From positions 1 through 64,000 of the forward strand of contig NZ_RHHM01000001.1 in NCBI RefSeq assembly GCF_003846135.1: 64,000 bases of DNA, in the 5' to 3' direction. Source of the stretch: Erwinia psidii (lineage in GTDB: Bacteria > Pseudomonadota > Gammaproteobacteria > Enterobacterales > Enterobacteriaceae). Shown here piece by piece: positions 40,057 through 50,394 of the stretch. Under the pieces are notes generated by a model. That model saw nothing but the letters and a program-made list of their open reading frames with translations, made no database searches and was not told where the DNA came from. Position numbers and translations under genes: made by a program. Within the stretch, counting starts at the first letter, position 1. Each line of letters begins with the position of its first letter.

Positions 40057-41346
40057 TTAAAGAATACCCCATTCAAACGCTTTTCGTTTTATACCAAACA
40101 GGAATTTACCACCTGAAAGTCGACTCATCATCAGTGCCATAAACTCATCCTGTTGTGACGCATCCATCTGGTCCTTAAGTTTTAACAAGTCATTAAAATT
40201 GCATACGCCGCGATAAATCAGATCAAGTTTAATTATCGGTAATCCGAGATAGTGCAAAGCAATACAATTATTATGGATTTGGGAGCCACGGGTAAAGTCG
40301 TCCAGGTAGATCCCCATCAGGCGCTGCTTCAACACAGTACCATGGGGAAGCATGTCAAAATCAACGCCAGACATAAATGTAGCAAAGCTCACAAAATCCA
40401 TTTTCTCTTCGACGATATCATCCTTATCTTTTCTTCTTCTGATGATTTCGATGTCATAACTCAGATTCTTTGCATCATCCAGATCCTTGAGATATTTCTT
40501 ATAATATGATTTTAAGACAAAATCAGACTCAAAATACTCACTGAGGAAACGCATTTGGGTCCAGTATTGACGATCGCCTTCACGGCGGAAATTAAAGTAG
40601 TTTTTGAACAGATTTTCATCCTGACTGAGTGCCCGCTCAAAGAAGTTAACATCATACAGCGCTTTAAAATTCTCTTCCGTACTGACTAGCGATCTCAGTA
40701 CCTGGCTGAGTTTAAATTCACCACGTTTAATAACAAAGGGTCTGACGTTGGATGATTTGTAGGATTTCCAGAAATTCTCAAATTTTTCTTTGCGAACAAT
40801 ATCACCAGCAACTGAAATACAAAACGAACCGAGGTGGTGAGAAATCTCACGGTTTTCAGTGGCACCCAGGACCTCAACCTGAGTATTATAAAGCTGAGAA
40901 ATAAAGTTCCTCAGCCCTATTTTGGAAAAGAAGATACTGTCATTGATAATCAACAGCCTTTCGCAGCTATCAGCAATCTTATTATCATAGAGGTATTTCA
41001 TACCAACCTGATAACTACCAAAGTCACGACCGAAATTATCGCGCTCAATGTAAGCATCGATCAGTTCAGGCACGTAGTTTTCAGGGGTTAATTTAAGTGT
41101 ATTGACAGCAACAATATAAACCCCTTGAGATTTAGCCTCTGTAAGTAGCGCCAGCGTATCATTTCTCAGTTCATTCTTTTCATACAAGGCAAGTAACATA
41201 ACCTTACCCTGAGAGAAATCAGTCTTGTGGACGAGGTTTTGGAATTTTTTTGTTTTTCTTTCGTCCCGAAAAGACAACATAGTATAGTAACTATAAAAAG
41301 CAATCTTCACAGCAAGATTATAAAAATATCTTACAATACCTTTCAT
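40057..41346 (-). CDS. RgpF-type rhamnan synthesis glycosyltransferase
   Basis: The 429-residue protein resembles the rhamnan synthesis F family: a central ERDNFGRDFGSYQVGMKYL block followed by RLLIINDSIFF is diagnostic, with SHHLGSFCISVAG afterwards. These enzymes add rhamnose or similar residues in the cytoplasm. The gene is AT-rich and follows the GT2 gene, which suggests transfer of this part of the locus. It has no ribosome-binding site of note. Confidence 0.8.
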   Translation of the reverse strand: MKGIVRYFYNLAVKIAFYSYYTMLSFRDERKTKKFQNLVHKTDFSQGKVMLLALYEKNELRNDTLALLTEAKSQGVYIVAVNTLKLTPENYVPELIDAYIERDNFGRDFGSYQVGMKYLYDNKIADSCERLLIINDSIFFSKIGLRNFISQLYNTQVEVLGATENREISHHLGSFCISVAGDIVRKEKFENFWKSYKSSNVRPFVIKRGEFKLSQVLRSLVSTEENFKALYDVNFFERALSQDENLFKNYFNFRREGDRQYWTQMRFLSEYFESDFVLKSYYKKYLKDLDDAKNLSYDIEIIRRRKDKDDIVEEKMDFVSFATFMSGVDFDMLPHGTVLKQRLMGIYLDDFTRGSQIHNNCIALHYLGLPIIKLDLIYRGVCNFNDLLKLKDQMDASQQDEFMALMMSRLSGGKFLFGIKRKAFEWGIL

Positions 41347-41375
41347 TTTTTCACCGTAGTAATGATTTGCATGGT

Positions 41376-42317
41376 TTAAAACAATTTTCCAAACGCATTC
41401 ATGATATAGAAAAAATAAGTTTCAATTACAGACTGGCGATAGCTCCGGCAGGCATGAAAGCATCGTATTCTGGTAAAGGCGCTTTTTTCTCTACAACTGT
41501 AGAAGTGGTCAAGAACGTTCTGATTCTCACGAGGCAGCTCACTGTAGTAAAAGTCCAAACTCAGCTGATTAATTTTGTTCCATTCAGCAAACTGTCCCTG
41601 ATATAAGCGCCGTAAACGTTCAACTTTTGAAAATAAACCCAGATTACTACCTACAATATTGTTCGAGTGTTGCCGATATAATATCTGAGGCTCAGGGTCG
41701 TAAATATTAATACCACCGAAAGCTGAACAGATAAGATAGAGGTACCAGTCGTGAGAAACGACAGGAATACCCTCAGGCAATTTTTCGATTTTCGACTTCA
41801 GAGCATGGCTGAATAACATCGTGTTACCGCCAGAAAAACTCTGTAGCAACGCATTTTCCAATTTAAATTCACGGTTAAACGTTGCTGAATGGCCAATGAT
41901 CTCCTCACGTTCATTAATCAGCGTTGTGCGCCCACCATACAGGATAAACTCGCTGGCATGACTTTTTTCAACCTGTTTTACAGCCCGTATTGCCACCTCA
42001 AGTTTGCTATCAAGCCAGATATCATCCTGATCGCTGAACGCATAGTAGCGGGACTGAATGTGGGGGTTTTTCAGCATTGAGAGAAAATTTTCAGCAAAAC
42101 CTTTTGCAGGGCCTTTGAGTAAAACCAGTTTATTCGCAGGCAATTTGTTCTGATATTCTCTGATAATGTCCAAAGTAGCATCAGTGGAACCATCGTCAGA
42201 TATATAAAGCGTCCAGTTTGTGTGGGTCTGTCTTATAATAGAGTCAAGCTGTTCTTTGAGATATTTTTCACCATTATAACTACAAAACAGGATACTAACA
42301 TCATCATCTTTTAACAT
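41376..42317 (-). CDS. GT2 rhamnosyltransferase-like glycosyltransferase
   Basis: The 313 residues begin DVSILFCSYNGEKYLKEQLDSIIRQTHTNWTLYISDDGSTD, and have YYAFSDQDDIWLDSKL with the D-x-D-like motif, typical of RfbF/RgpB rhamnosyltransferases. A 146-base gap separates it from rfbC, with a weak start context. The acceptor is unknown. Together with the RgpF-like protein it is one of only two polymerising glycosyltransferases in this operon. Confidence 0.85.
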   Translation of the reverse strand: MLKDDDVSILFCSYNGEKYLKEQLDSIIRQTHTNWTLYISDDGSTDATLDIIREYQNKLPANKLVLLKGPAKGFAENFLSMLKNPHIQSRYYAFSDQDDIWLDSKLEVAIRAVKQVEKSHASEFILYGGRTTLINEREEIIGHSATFNREFKLENALLQSFSGGNTMLFSHALKSKIEKLPEGIPVVSHDWYLYLICSAFGGINIYDPEPQILYRQHSNNIVGSNLGLFSKVERLRRLYQGQFAEWNKINQLSLDFYYSELPRENQNVLDHFYSCREKSAFTRIRCFHACRSYRQSVIETYFFYIMNAFGKLF

Positions 42318-42463
42318 TTCAGTGCCGCACTATACTGTCATTTGGGTCATGAAAAAGTTTTCAGAAAACGACTCTCAGGACCACAGTCTGATCCATCATA
42401 ATAAAAGTCATTATTAATTGATGATCCAGATAATACTATTACAGGATCATCAATTATTACATC

Positions 42464-43012
42464 TTATTTAAAATAAACGGCGTCAGAAAACGCTTTACCT
42501 GTACGATCTTTTGCTGAGAGCAGAGGCTCACTTCCAGGCACCAGAGGCCAGTCAATACCAATGGCAGGATCGTTCCAGAGTAACGTATGTTCATGACCAG
42601 GATTGTAGTAATCGGTACATTTATAAACAAATTCTGCTGATTCTGAGGTCACGTAAAATCCATGTGCAAAACCTTCAGGAACCCATAACTGCCGTTTATT
42701 ATCAGCAGATAACAGTACGCCAACCCACTGACCAAAGGTTGTTGATGATTTACGCATATCCACAGCGACATCAAAAACCTCACCGGCAACCACCCTGACC
42801 AGTTTTCCCTGGGTATTTTCAGTTTGATAGTGTAAGCCGCGCAGAATACCCTGTGCTGATTTTGAATGGTTATCCTGGACAAAAGATCGCCGGGCAACCA
42901 GCTCTTCGAATTTCTGTTGCTGCCAGGTTTCCATAAAGAAGCCACGCTCATCACCAAACACCGCAGGTTCGATAATCTTCACGTCAGGAATGGCCGTTTC
43001 AGTTACTTTCAT
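42464..43012 (-). CDS. rfbC: dTDP-4-dehydrorhamnose 3,5-epimerase
   Basis: RmlC performs the third step of dTDP-L-rhamnose synthesis. The 182 residues start KVTETAIPDVKIIEPAVFGDERGFF and have QDNHSKSAQGILRGLHYQ (catalytic His) and PEGFAHGFYV (second His). An upstream TTG is in frame, but GGGAGG spaced to the ATG at 43012 supports this start. It lies 2 bases after the rfbA stop. Confidence 0.95.
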   Translation of the reverse strand: MKVTETAIPDVKIIEPAVFGDERGFFMETWQQQKFEELVARRSFVQDNHSKSAQGILRGLHYQTENTQGKLVRVVAGEVFDVAVDMRKSSTTFGQWVGVLLSADNKRQLWVPEGFAHGFYVTSESAEFVYKCTDYYNPGHEHTLLWNDPAIGIDWPLVPGSEPLLSAKDRTGKAFSDAVYFK

Positions 43013-43014
43013 TA

Positions 43015-43896
43015 TCAAAGCCTCCCTTCCGCCAGCGCCAGCAGGTATTTACCATACTCGTTTTTACAAAGCGGTTTAGCGAGGTTACGCAGTTGATGCT
43101 CATCGATAAACTGCAGGCGGAAAGCAATCTCTTCAGGGCAACACACTTTCAGTCCCTGGCGGGTTTCGATGGTCTGGATAAAATTGTTGGCTTCCATCAT
43201 GCTCTGGTGGGTTCCGGTATCCAGCCAGGCGTGACCACGGCCCATGATTGAAACCGAGAGTAACCCTTTTTCCATATAAATACGGTTTACATCAGTGATT
43301 TCCAGCTCACCACGGGGTGAAGGTTTCAGTGATTTGGCGATTTCCACCACGCTGTTGTCGTAGAAATAAAGACCGGTGACGGCGTAATTACTCTTCGGAT
43401 GCGTCGGTTTTTCAACCAGCGAAATGGCTTTCCCCTGCTCATCGAATTCAACCACGCCATAGCGTTCCGGGTCCTGAACATGGTAAGCAAAAACCGTTGC
43501 GCCCTGCTTTTTCTTACAGGCTTCTTCAAGCTGACTGTTAAGATCGTTGCCGTAAAAAATATTGTCACCAAGGATCAGTGCACAAGGGTCTTCACCAATA
43601 AACTCTTCACCGAGAATAAAGGCCTGAGCCAGGCCGTCCGGGCTTTGCTGCACTTTATATTGAATGGACAATCCCCATTGCGAACCATCCCCCAACAGAC
43701 TTTCAAAACGCGGCGTATCCTGCGGAGTACTGATGATTAAAATATCGCGGATACCCGCCATCATCAGCGTGCTCAATGGGTAGTAGATCATTGGCTTGTC
43801 ATAAATAGGCAGCAGCTGTTTACTGACTGCCATTGTCACCGGGTACAGTCTTGTTCCCGAACCGCCCGCGAGAATGATACCTTTATTCTTTGTCAT
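43015..43896 (-). CDS. rfbA: Glucose-1-phosphate thymidylyltransferase
   Basis: RmlA makes dTDP-glucose. The 293 residues (E. coli length) start with [17 protein letters not shown], have [20 protein letters not shown] and [16 protein letters not shown] and end LALAEGRL. Four in-frame codons upstream are possible from a GTG at 43908. It follows rfbD with a 46-base gap. Confidence 0.96.
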   Translation of the reverse strand: MTKNKGIILAGGSGTRLYPVTMAVSKQLLPIYDKPMIYYPLSTLMMAGIRDILIISTPQDTPRFESLLGDGSQWGLSIQYKVQQSPDGLAQAFILGEEFIGEDPCALILGDNIFYGNDLNSQLEEACKKKQGATVFAYHVQDPERYGVVEFDEQGKAISLVEKPTHPKSNYAVTGLYFYDNSVVEIAKSLKPSPRGELEITDVNRIYMEKGLLSVSIMGRGHAWLDTGTHQSMMEANNFIQTIETRQGLKVCCPEEIAFRLQFIDEHQLRNLAKPLCKNEYGKYLLALAEGRL

Positions 43897-43942
43897 AATG
43901 CTTTGCACCAGTTGAACAGCATTCGTCTATGCTGATAGTAAT

Positions 43943-44830
43943 TTAGCTAATGATTTCAGTGAGCATACGCTCAACACCAACTCGCCAGTCCGGCAGGGTA
44001 AGCCCGAAACGCTGCTGAAACTTGGTAATATCCAGACGGGAGTTAGCAGGCCGCTTGGCGGCAGTAGGAAATGCTGTGGTGGCAACAGCATTAATTTTAC
44101 TGACCTTCAGGGTGAGTCCTTTCTCCCGCCCGGCACTGATGACAAAAGACGCATACTCATGCCAGGTCGTGGTTCCACTCGCAATCAGATGATAAATACC
44201 CGAAAACTGCGGCTGGCCTTTAGCCTGACGGATAGCATGGGCAGTGCAATCAGCAATCAGGTCTGCGCCGGTTGGCGCACCAAACTGATCGCTGATGACC
44301 GAAAGTTCATCTCTGTCAGCCGCCAGCTTCAACATCGTCCTGGCAAAATTATTGCCTTTAGCGGCGTACACCCAACTGGTACGAAAGATAAGATAGTTGC
44401 TGCATGACGCGATAATCGCCTCTTCCCCATCGCGTTTGGTTTTGCCATAAACGCTCAGCGGGGCGGTGGCATCATCTTCAGACCACGGTGTTTCACCCTC
44501 GCCATTGAATACATAATCTGTCGAATAATGGATCAGCAGAGCGCCCACTTTTTCAGCAGCCTGAGCCATAGCAGCAACCGCGGTGGTATTCAGAACCGCC
44601 GCCATTTCCGGTTCCGATTCCGCTTTGTCCACTGCGGTATGAGCGGCAGCATTAACGATAACATCCGGTTTGATTGCATCGATTGTCGCGGCAATCCCAA
44701 CAGGGTTAGTTAAGTCACCACAGTAATCAACCGAATGGCGATCGAGGGCAATCAGAGTGCCAAGGGGTGCCAGCGACCGCTGTAACTCCCAGCCGACCTG
44801 GCCGTTTTTTCCCAGCAAAAGGATCTTCAT
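43943..44830 (-). CDS. rfbD: dTDP-4-dehydrorhamnose reductase
   Basis: RmlD performs the final step to dTDP-L-rhamnose. The 295-residue SDR starts KILLLGKNGQVGWELQRSL (G-x-x-G-x-x-G), contains VNAAAHTAVDKAE, HYSTDYVFNG and SVYGKTKRDGEE (Y-x-x-x-K). Its start overlaps the rfbB stop by one base. Confidence 0.96.
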   Translation of the reverse strand: MKILLLGKNGQVGWELQRSLAPLGTLIALDRHSVDYCGDLTNPVGIAATIDAIKPDVIVNAAAHTAVDKAESEPEMAAVLNTTAVAAMAQAAEKVGALLIHYSTDYVFNGEGETPWSEDDATAPLSVYGKTKRDGEEAIIASCSNYLIFRTSWVYAAKGNNFARTMLKLAADRDELSVISDQFGAPTGADLIADCTAHAIRQAKGQPQFSGIYHLIASGTTTWHEYASFVISAGREKGLTLKVSKINAVATTAFPTAAKRPANSRLDITKFQQRFGLTLPDWRVGVERMLTEIIS

Positions 44831-45909
44831 CAGTGGCGCTTCTCGTAATTTTGTTCAATCCAGCTTTGATAAGCACCGCTTTTCACGTTCTCAATCCATT
44901 CGCTGTTGTCCAGATACCACTTAACCGTCTTACGCAAACCACTCTCAAAGGTTTCCAGGGGTTTCCAACCCAGCTCCTGCTGAATTTTACCTGCATCAAT
45001 GGCATAACGACGATCGTGTCCCGGACGGTCATTAACGTAGGTAATTAAATCAGCATAACGTCCATCAGTGGGCTGCAATTCATCCAGTACGGCACAAACG
45101 GTTTTTACCACATCAATATTTTTCTTCTCATTGTGGCCACCGATGTTATAAGTAGTGCCAATTTTAGCTTCAGTGACAACCTTGTAAAGTGCCCGTGCAT
45201 GATCCTCAACATACAGCCAATCGCGGATCTGATCGCCTTTGCCGTAGACAGGAAGAGGCTTTTTCTCAAGCGCGTTAATGATAATGAGCGGGATTAATTT
45301 TTCAGGGAAATGGTAGGGGCCATAATTGTTGGAGCAGTTGGTAATGATAACCGGGAGCTTATAGGTACGGCCCCATGCTCTGACCAGATGGTCACTGGCT
45401 GCTTTCGTGGAAGAATAAGGACTGCTGGGGGCGTAAGGCGTTGTTTCGGTAAAAAGCGGAAGTTCACCTGTCATTTCATCAGGGTGAGGCAAGTCACCGT
45501 AAACTTCATCCGTTGAGATGTGATGAAAGCGGAACGCCTGCTTTTTATCATCACTCAGTGCATTCCAGTACTGACGCGTCGCTTCCAACAGGCTATAGGT
45601 TCCCACCACGTTGGTCTGAACAAAGTCAGCCGGGCCGGTGATTGAGCGGTCGACGTGGCTCTCAGCCGCCAGGTGCATGATGGCATCTGGCTGAAATTCG
45701 TTCATCACTTTGCTAAGGCCACTGGTGTCACAAATATCCAGCTGTACAAACTGATAACGTTCACTGTCACTGACGTCTTTAATGGATTCAAGATTGCCCG
45801 CGTAGGTCAATTTATCCACATTAATAACGGAATCCTGCGTGTTCTGGATGATATGCCTTACAACTGCTGAACCAATGAATCCAGCGCCACCAGTGATCAA
45901 AATCTTCAT
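44830..45909 (-). CDS. rfbB: dTDP-glucose 4,6-dehydratase
   Basis: RmlB is the second enzyme of dTDP-rhamnose synthesis. The 359 residues begin [20 protein letters not shown] and include [14 protein letters not shown] (catalytic Thr/Asp/Glu), [15 protein letters not shown] (Y-x-x-x-K family pattern) and [17 protein letters not shown]. It is the first gene of the O-antigen operon, about 87 bases after the ops element. Confidence 0.96.
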   Translation of the reverse strand: MKILITGGAGFIGSAVVRHIIQNTQDSVINVDKLTYAGNLESIKDVSDSERYQFVQLDICDTSGLSKVMNEFQPDAIMHLAAESHVDRSITGPADFVQTNVVGTYSLLEATRQYWNALSDDKKQAFRFHHISTDEVYGDLPHPDEMTGELPLFTETTPYAPSSPYSSTKAASDHLVRAWGRTYKLPVIITNCSNNYGPYHFPEKLIPLIIINALEKKPLPVYGKGDQIRDWLYVEDHARALYKVVTEAKIGTTYNIGGHNEKKNIDVVKTVCAVLDELQPTDGRYADLITYVNDRPGHDRRYAIDAGKIQQELGWKPLETFESGLRKTVKWYLDNSEWIENVKSGAYQSWIEQNYEKRH

Positions 45910-45994
45910 AGCAAGTCTCTAAAACAGAAGTGATTTGGAACAATAACCTTAGATTATTGGCTATTACCGGTATGTCGGTAGAATAAATTTCAGG

Positions 45995-46035
45995 CATGCT
46001 ACCGCCCCTGAGTAAGCGTCTCAGAGCGCATTCTG
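45995..46035 (-). promoter_or_regulatory. JUMPStart with ops element (RfaH recruitment site)
   Basis: On the minus strand a JUMPStart-like block begins CAG at 46035 and ends with CAGGGGCGGTAGCATG. The ops core GGCGGTAGCAT (45996-46006) fits the consensus GGCGGTAGnnT. RfaH loads onto paused RNA polymerase at such sites and allows readthrough of the downstream O-antigen operon (rfbB to wzt). Confidence 0.88.
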
Positions 46036-46806
46036 AAATTGAAGGTATCCTTACTTACACTTTATCCCGTGGTTATATGCAGCAGCCGTAACAACCTGAC
46101 GCCAAAACAATACCTGTTAATTAAGCAGATTTAAGTCACAAAATGCCACGATGTCATACTGTCTGATTCTAGCATTCAGCAATTATTAAAACTAATTAAA
46201 ATAAGCATTATCGGTGCAGTGAGCGTAAGGATAATCCTGGAGGAAGGTTAGCACAAACGCGCCCGGCAGGCAGGGCGCCGCCCCAGGATATTCTTAAATT
46301 CGCAGGCCGACAAGGATAATTCTTAACAGTACCATTGAAGATTTTCCTGGCAGCAGGAACAGCAGTTCGCTAACTGGATGAGCCGGTTCAGTGAAAAAAT
46401 CAGCGTCGACTGGCTTCATACTGACAGCAACATTCGCACAGCAGGACAGCTGCTCAACCCAGTTTACCGGGCCAGGAGCATGCCGAAATGGCTCGCTGCA
46501 CACCAGTCCCGCTCAGCACAATCACCTGAGCAGAAATCCCATGTCAGCAAAATTAATGCGACCAATGTTGTTGGATTTATCCATAAAAGACGGCATCAGC
46601 GATGACCTCAGCGGGCAACAGACCCGCCTGCGTCGTATTGCCCTGAGCGTCATACGCCTTTGCACCCCTGTGTCACGTCCACTGAACGGTAACGGCGAGT
46701 CGCCAGTTAAGACCGCGCAGCATGGCATCAGTAGAAGTACACTCTTGCAGGTGACCGTGCTTATGGTGAGACAATGGGTGTGCAGGCAACCGTCGTTACA
46801 AAAGAC
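46036..46806. other. Intergenic region between O-antigen operon and galE
   Basis: The part next to JUMPStart (about 46040-46210) is AT-rich and should contain the O-antigen promoter. From about 46290 to 46800 three overlapping frames are open for 75-157 codons but none has a recognisable family, a good ribosome-binding site or consistent codon use; this may be a decayed gene. Nothing can be named here. Confidence 0.4.
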
Positions 46807-46829
46807 ACCCCCTGCATTCAGCAGGGGGT
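46807..46829 (-). terminator. galE terminator hairpin
   Basis: A nine-base stem (ACCCCCTGC 46807-46815 with GCAGGGGGT 46821-46829) with an ATTCA loop lies 55 bases beyond the galE stop; on the minus strand it is followed by GTCTTTTG. Confidence 0.7.
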
Positions 46830-46884
46830 TCATCTTTGCTTTGTGCCCGATATTCGCAGGATAAATCAGGAAGTGCGTAATAAA

Positions 46885-47898
46885 TTACTTATATCCGTTT
46901 GGATTATGGCTCTGCCAGTTCCAGGTATCACGCATCATCTCATCGATGCCCCGCGACACACGCCAGTTCAGTTCTTTATCAGCCAGCGAGGCATCAGCCC
47001 AGAACGCGGCCAGATCGCCATCACGGCGTGGCGAAATTTGATACGCAACTGGGCGGCCGGAGGCTTTTTCAAACGCCTTCACCATTTCCAGTACAGAATA
47101 GCCTTCCCCTGCCCCAAGGTTATAAGCTTTATAACCACTGATAGCAGGCAGGTGATCCAACGCTTTCAGGTGCCCTTCAGCCAAATCCATCACGTGAATA
47201 TAGTCGCGGACTCCGGTGCCATCCTTTGTTGGATAGTCATCACCAAAAATACCCAGTTTCTCCAGCCGACCAATCGCAACCTGTGCGATGTAAGGCAAGA
47301 GGTTATTGGGAATACCGTTAGGATCTTCACCTATCTGACCGGACTCATGTGCTCCAACCGGGTTGAAATAGCGCAATGCAATCACTTTAAAATCGGGGTT
47401 GGCCTTCGCATAATCACGGAGGATAAACTCAACCATCAGTTTTGAAGTACCGTAAGGACTGGTTGTTCCACCAATCTGCGTGGTTTCAACATAGGGAACA
47501 GGCGCGTCAGCACCATAGACGGTCGCAGAGGAACTGAAGATAAACTGATTTACGCCCGCCGCACGCATCTCTTCCAACAATACTAATGTCCCTGTGACAT
47601 TGTTTTGATAATACTCCAGCGGCATACGGGTGGATTCACCAACCGCTTTCAGACCGGCAAAATGGATCACCGCCGTTATGTTGTGCTGTGCGAAGAGATC
47701 CCGCAGGCAGGCACGGTCGAGAATATCACCTTCAATAAAGGTCGTTTTTTTGCCCGTCAGCTGCTCCACTCTGTTGACAGACTCGGCGGAGGCATTGCTG
47801 AGATTATCCAGTACCACCACATCATCACCGCGTTCAAGCAGCGTCAGCACGGTGTGCGAACCAATGTAGCCTGCACCACCCGTTACTAAAATAGCCAT
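46885..47898 (-). CDS. galE: UDP-glucose 4-epimerase
   Basis: GalE interconverts UDP-glucose and UDP-galactose, supplying galactose for the EPS. The 337 residues begin [20 protein letters not shown], include [11 protein letters not shown] (Ser/Thr), [11 protein letters not shown] (Y-x-x-x-K) and [19 protein letters not shown] precedes the ATG. A 52-base gap separates it from galF, and both may be co-transcribed with the ams operon's end or from an own promoter. Confidence 0.96.
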   Translation of the reverse strand: MAILVTGGAGYIGSHTVLTLLERGDDVVVLDNLSNASAESVNRVEQLTGKKTTFIEGDILDRACLRDLFAQHNITAVIHFAGLKAVGESTRMPLEYYQNNVTGTLVLLEEMRAAGVNQFIFSSSATVYGADAPVPYVETTQIGGTTSPYGTSKLMVEFILRDYAKANPDFKVIALRYFNPVGAHESGQIGEDPNGIPNNLLPYIAQVAIGRLEKLGIFGDDYPTKDGTGVRDYIHVMDLAEGHLKALDHLPAISGYKAYNLGAGEGYSVLEMVKAFEKASGRPVAYQISPRRDGDLAAFWADASLADKELNWRVSRGIDEMMRDTWNWQSHNPNGYK

Positions 47899-47950
47899 GC
47901 TTTCTCCTCGCAGCCGCAGATCAACGTACGGCCATCATGATGATTGATAA

Positions 47951-48847
47951 TTATTTCGCCAGTATCTTTTGAATTTCTTCACGGAACGCAAGGCCCTGGG
48001 CGTTGTTTCTCAGTCCCCAGGAGACAAACGCTTTCATGTAGCCCAGCTTGCGTCCACAGTCAAAGCTGCCACCGGTGAGCAGATGCGCGTCAACCGGCTG
48101 CTTTTTGGCAAGGTTGGCGATGGCATCGGTCAGCTGATAGCGGCCCCACGCGCCTGGCTCAAGATTTTCGAGTTCAGTCCAGATGTCAGGGGAAAGAATG
48201 TAGCGACCCACCGCGGCAAGATCCGAACCCAACGTTGACGCATTTTCAGGTTTTTCAACAAAATCAACAATCTGGCTGGTCTGTCCGGGATTGTCCAGCA
48301 GTTCCTGAGTCTTAATCACCGAATATTCAGACAAATCGGCTTCAGACATATGATGCGCCAGTACCTGGCTGCGGCCTGTTTCTTCAAACCGGGCCACCAT
48401 CGCCGCCAGATTATAACGCAGCGGATCGGCTGTGGAGTCGTCCAACAGCACATCCGGCAGGATCACCACGAAAGCGTCGTCATGCAGCATGGGACGGGCA
48501 CAAAGGATGGAATTTGCCAGGCCAAGCGGCTGAGGCTGGCGCACGTTCATGATGGTAACACCAGGTGGACAAATAGACTGGACTTCACTCAGCAGCTGAC
48601 GTTTAACGCGCGCTTCAAGCAGCGCTTCCAGTTCATAAGAGGTGTCAAAATGGTTTTCAACCGCATTCTTGGATGCATGAGTGACCAGAACAATTTCCTT
48701 GATACCCGCTGCCACGCACTCATCGATGATGTACTGGATCATCGGCTTATCAACGACAGGCAGCATCTCTTTAGGAATGGCTTTTGTAGCAGGGAGCATG
48801 TGCATACCCAGACCCGCGACGGGGATAACTGCTTTAAGCTTGGTCAT
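47951..48847 (-). CDS. galF: UTP-glucose-1-phosphate uridylyltransferase-like protein GalF
   Basis: GalF is the GalU paralogue that modulates UDP-glucose formation. The 298 residues begin [28 protein letters not shown]; the GLGMHML variant, rather than GLGTRML of GalU, identifies it as GalF. Its site between the EPS cluster and galE is typical for Erwinia. The 200 bases to amsL hold a terminator only. Confidence 0.94.
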   Translation of the reverse strand: MTKLKAVIPVAGLGMHMLPATKAIPKEMLPVVDKPMIQYIIDECVAAGIKEIVLVTHASKNAVENHFDTSYELEALLEARVKRQLLSEVQSICPPGVTIMNVRQPQPLGLANSILCARPMLHDDAFVVILPDVLLDDSTADPLRYNLAAMVARFEETGRSQVLAHHMSEADLSEYSVIKTQELLDNPGQTSQIVDFVEKPENASTLGSDLAAVGRYILSPDIWTELENLEPGAWGRYQLTDAIANLAKKQPVDAHLLTGGSFDCGRKLGYMKAFVSWGLRNNAQGLAFREEIQKILAK

Positions 48848-49002
48848 ATTTTTTCCATATAAATGAAGTAAAAAATGTTCAGTGATTATGCAATAAAGAG
48901 ATGATTAACAAGTATAATCTTAATCTGAAAATTTAGTAGCCGTTGGTCCGCAAATTACTTCACCCTCTTCAGCGCCGGTTAAACCGGGCTCATTGGCAGC
49001 GA

Positions 49003-49037
49003 CAAAAAAAAAGTGACCTGTTTAAAAGGTCACTTTT
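49003..49037 (-). terminator. Terminator at the end of the ams operon
   Basis: AAAAGTGACC (49009-49018) pairs with GGTCACTTTT (49028-49037). Read on the minus strand from amsL, the stem is followed by nine consecutive T, so it is a strong intrinsic terminator 16 bases beyond the amsL stop. A second small stem (GCCGGTT/AACCGGGC) lies just beyond. Confidence 0.9.
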
Positions 49038-49053
49038 AAATATCACCGGTGGC

Positions 49054-50394
49054 TTACCAAACGCCACTGAACCATTCAGGTCTTACAAACAGATTGTAAT
49101 AACTGACTAATCCGATTATTCCAACAAACACCACTGAAACTGAAATCCACTGGCGTGCATAAGGGATAAAACGAATACCGATCACCGGTTTGATAAAAAA
49201 CGGATGCGCAAAGGTGGAAATCAGTACCTGAGAGAGAGAAAGCGTCAGCGCTACGTACCAGACATTTGGATAAAACCAGGTCGTTGCCAGCACCACCACC
49301 ACAATAATACTCGCCACCACATTCCACCAGAACTCAACGTTGGTCTGTCCGTTCGCCTGGGATATTGCACCCGTCAGCCCTCCCATCGGTCTTAGCATGC
49401 CAAACAACAGCATCAGCGGGATCAGCTGAGCAACGGCCTCATGCGCGCTGCCGTAAAGCACCCGGACAATCACCGGCGAAAGGATACCAATTGCCAGATA
49501 CATCAGGCTACTGAACAGCATAATCATGAATGTCCCTTTCAGAAAAAGCTGTTGAAGCTGTTTGGGTTCATGCTGTTTTTCGGCAAAACGGGGAAGTGCC
49601 AGGCGGTTAATTACCGGCGTAACAAGTTTCAGTGGCTGCAACACCAGCTCTTTCGCCAGTGAGTATACTCCCAGCATATCCGCCCCCATTACTTTACCGA
49701 CAATAAGCGAATCGGCCTGAGTACGTAACTGGTTAATGGTCTGTGAGCCTAACTGATATACTCCATATCGTATTGAGCTGAAGAACGTCGCTTTATCAAA
49801 TTCAAACGTCGGACGCCATGATTTTTCACCAAGAAAAATCATCGATAAAATACGCAGTGCCGCGCTGACAAATAAACCAAGAATGACCGCAGAAACGGTG
49901 AGGGATGATAAATAAAGCAAACCGACGGTAAATAAAAAAGCCAGCAGCTTGGTAGCCATTTCTATTTTAGCCAGCACCACCACTCTTTTCGCTTTAATAA
50001 AATGCGCCTGATACTGAGACAACGAACCCAGCACTAAAAAGTTAAGGCTGGTCAGCATAATTAATCCGGTTAATTGCGCAATATGATAAAAATGTGCAAT
50101 CGGCCAGGCCAGCGCAATAAGTAATAAGCCGGTCAGTAAACTGAGCAAAACATTCACCCAGTAAATCGTGCTCTGTTCCCTGCGGGTGATGTTCTGGCGA
50201 TGAACAATATAACTGCTCATCCCCATATCCTGTAGCACCATGGCGACAGCGAGGATCGCATTGATGATAGCCAGTATTCCCAGCTCATGCGCTTCGAGCC
50301 TGCGCGCCAGCACGCTTAACTGCGCGACCTGCAATACCGCGGAAAAACAGGTGCCACCAAACAGCCATATGGCCTGAGATTTAAAACTACTCAC
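49054..50394 (-). CDS. amsL: Amylovoran-type repeat-unit flippase (Wzx)
   Basis: The 446-residue polytopic protein of the MOP/Wzx family flips lipid-linked EPS repeat units. Twelve or so hydrophobic segments are visible, and the first loop LARRLEAHELGILAIINAIL plus DMGMSSYIVHRQNITRRE is characteristic of Wzx-like proteins. E. amylovora AmsL is 444 residues. The start is GTG inside a GTGA overlap with the amsK stop. It is the last gene of the ams operon. Confidence 0.92.
   Translation of the reverse strand: MSSFKSQAIWLFGGTCFSAVLQVAQLSVLARRLEAHELGILAIINAILAVAMVLQDMGMSSYIVHRQNITRREQSTIYWVNVLLSLLTGLLLIALAWPIAHFYHIAQLTGLIMLTSLNFLVLGSLSQYQAHFIKAKRVVVLAKIEMATKLLAFLFTVGLLYLSSLTVSAVILGLFVSAALRILSMIFLGEKSWRPTFEFDKATFFSSIRYGVYQLGSQTINQLRTQADSLIVGKVMGADMLGVYSLAKELVLQPLKLVTPVINRLALPRFAEKQHEPKQLQQLFLKGTFMIMLFSSLMYLAIGILSPVIVRVLYGSAHEAVAQLIPLMLLFGMLRPMGGLTGAISQANGQTNVEFWWNVVASIIVVVVLATTWFYPNVWYVALTLSLSQVLISTFAHPFFIKPVIGIRFIPYARQWISVSVVFVGIIGLVSYYNLFVRPEWFSGVW

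Noticed and set aside
46774-47445. 223-codon plus-strand frame over galE
   Set aside because: Antisense shadow of galE; long only because of the codon use of that gene.
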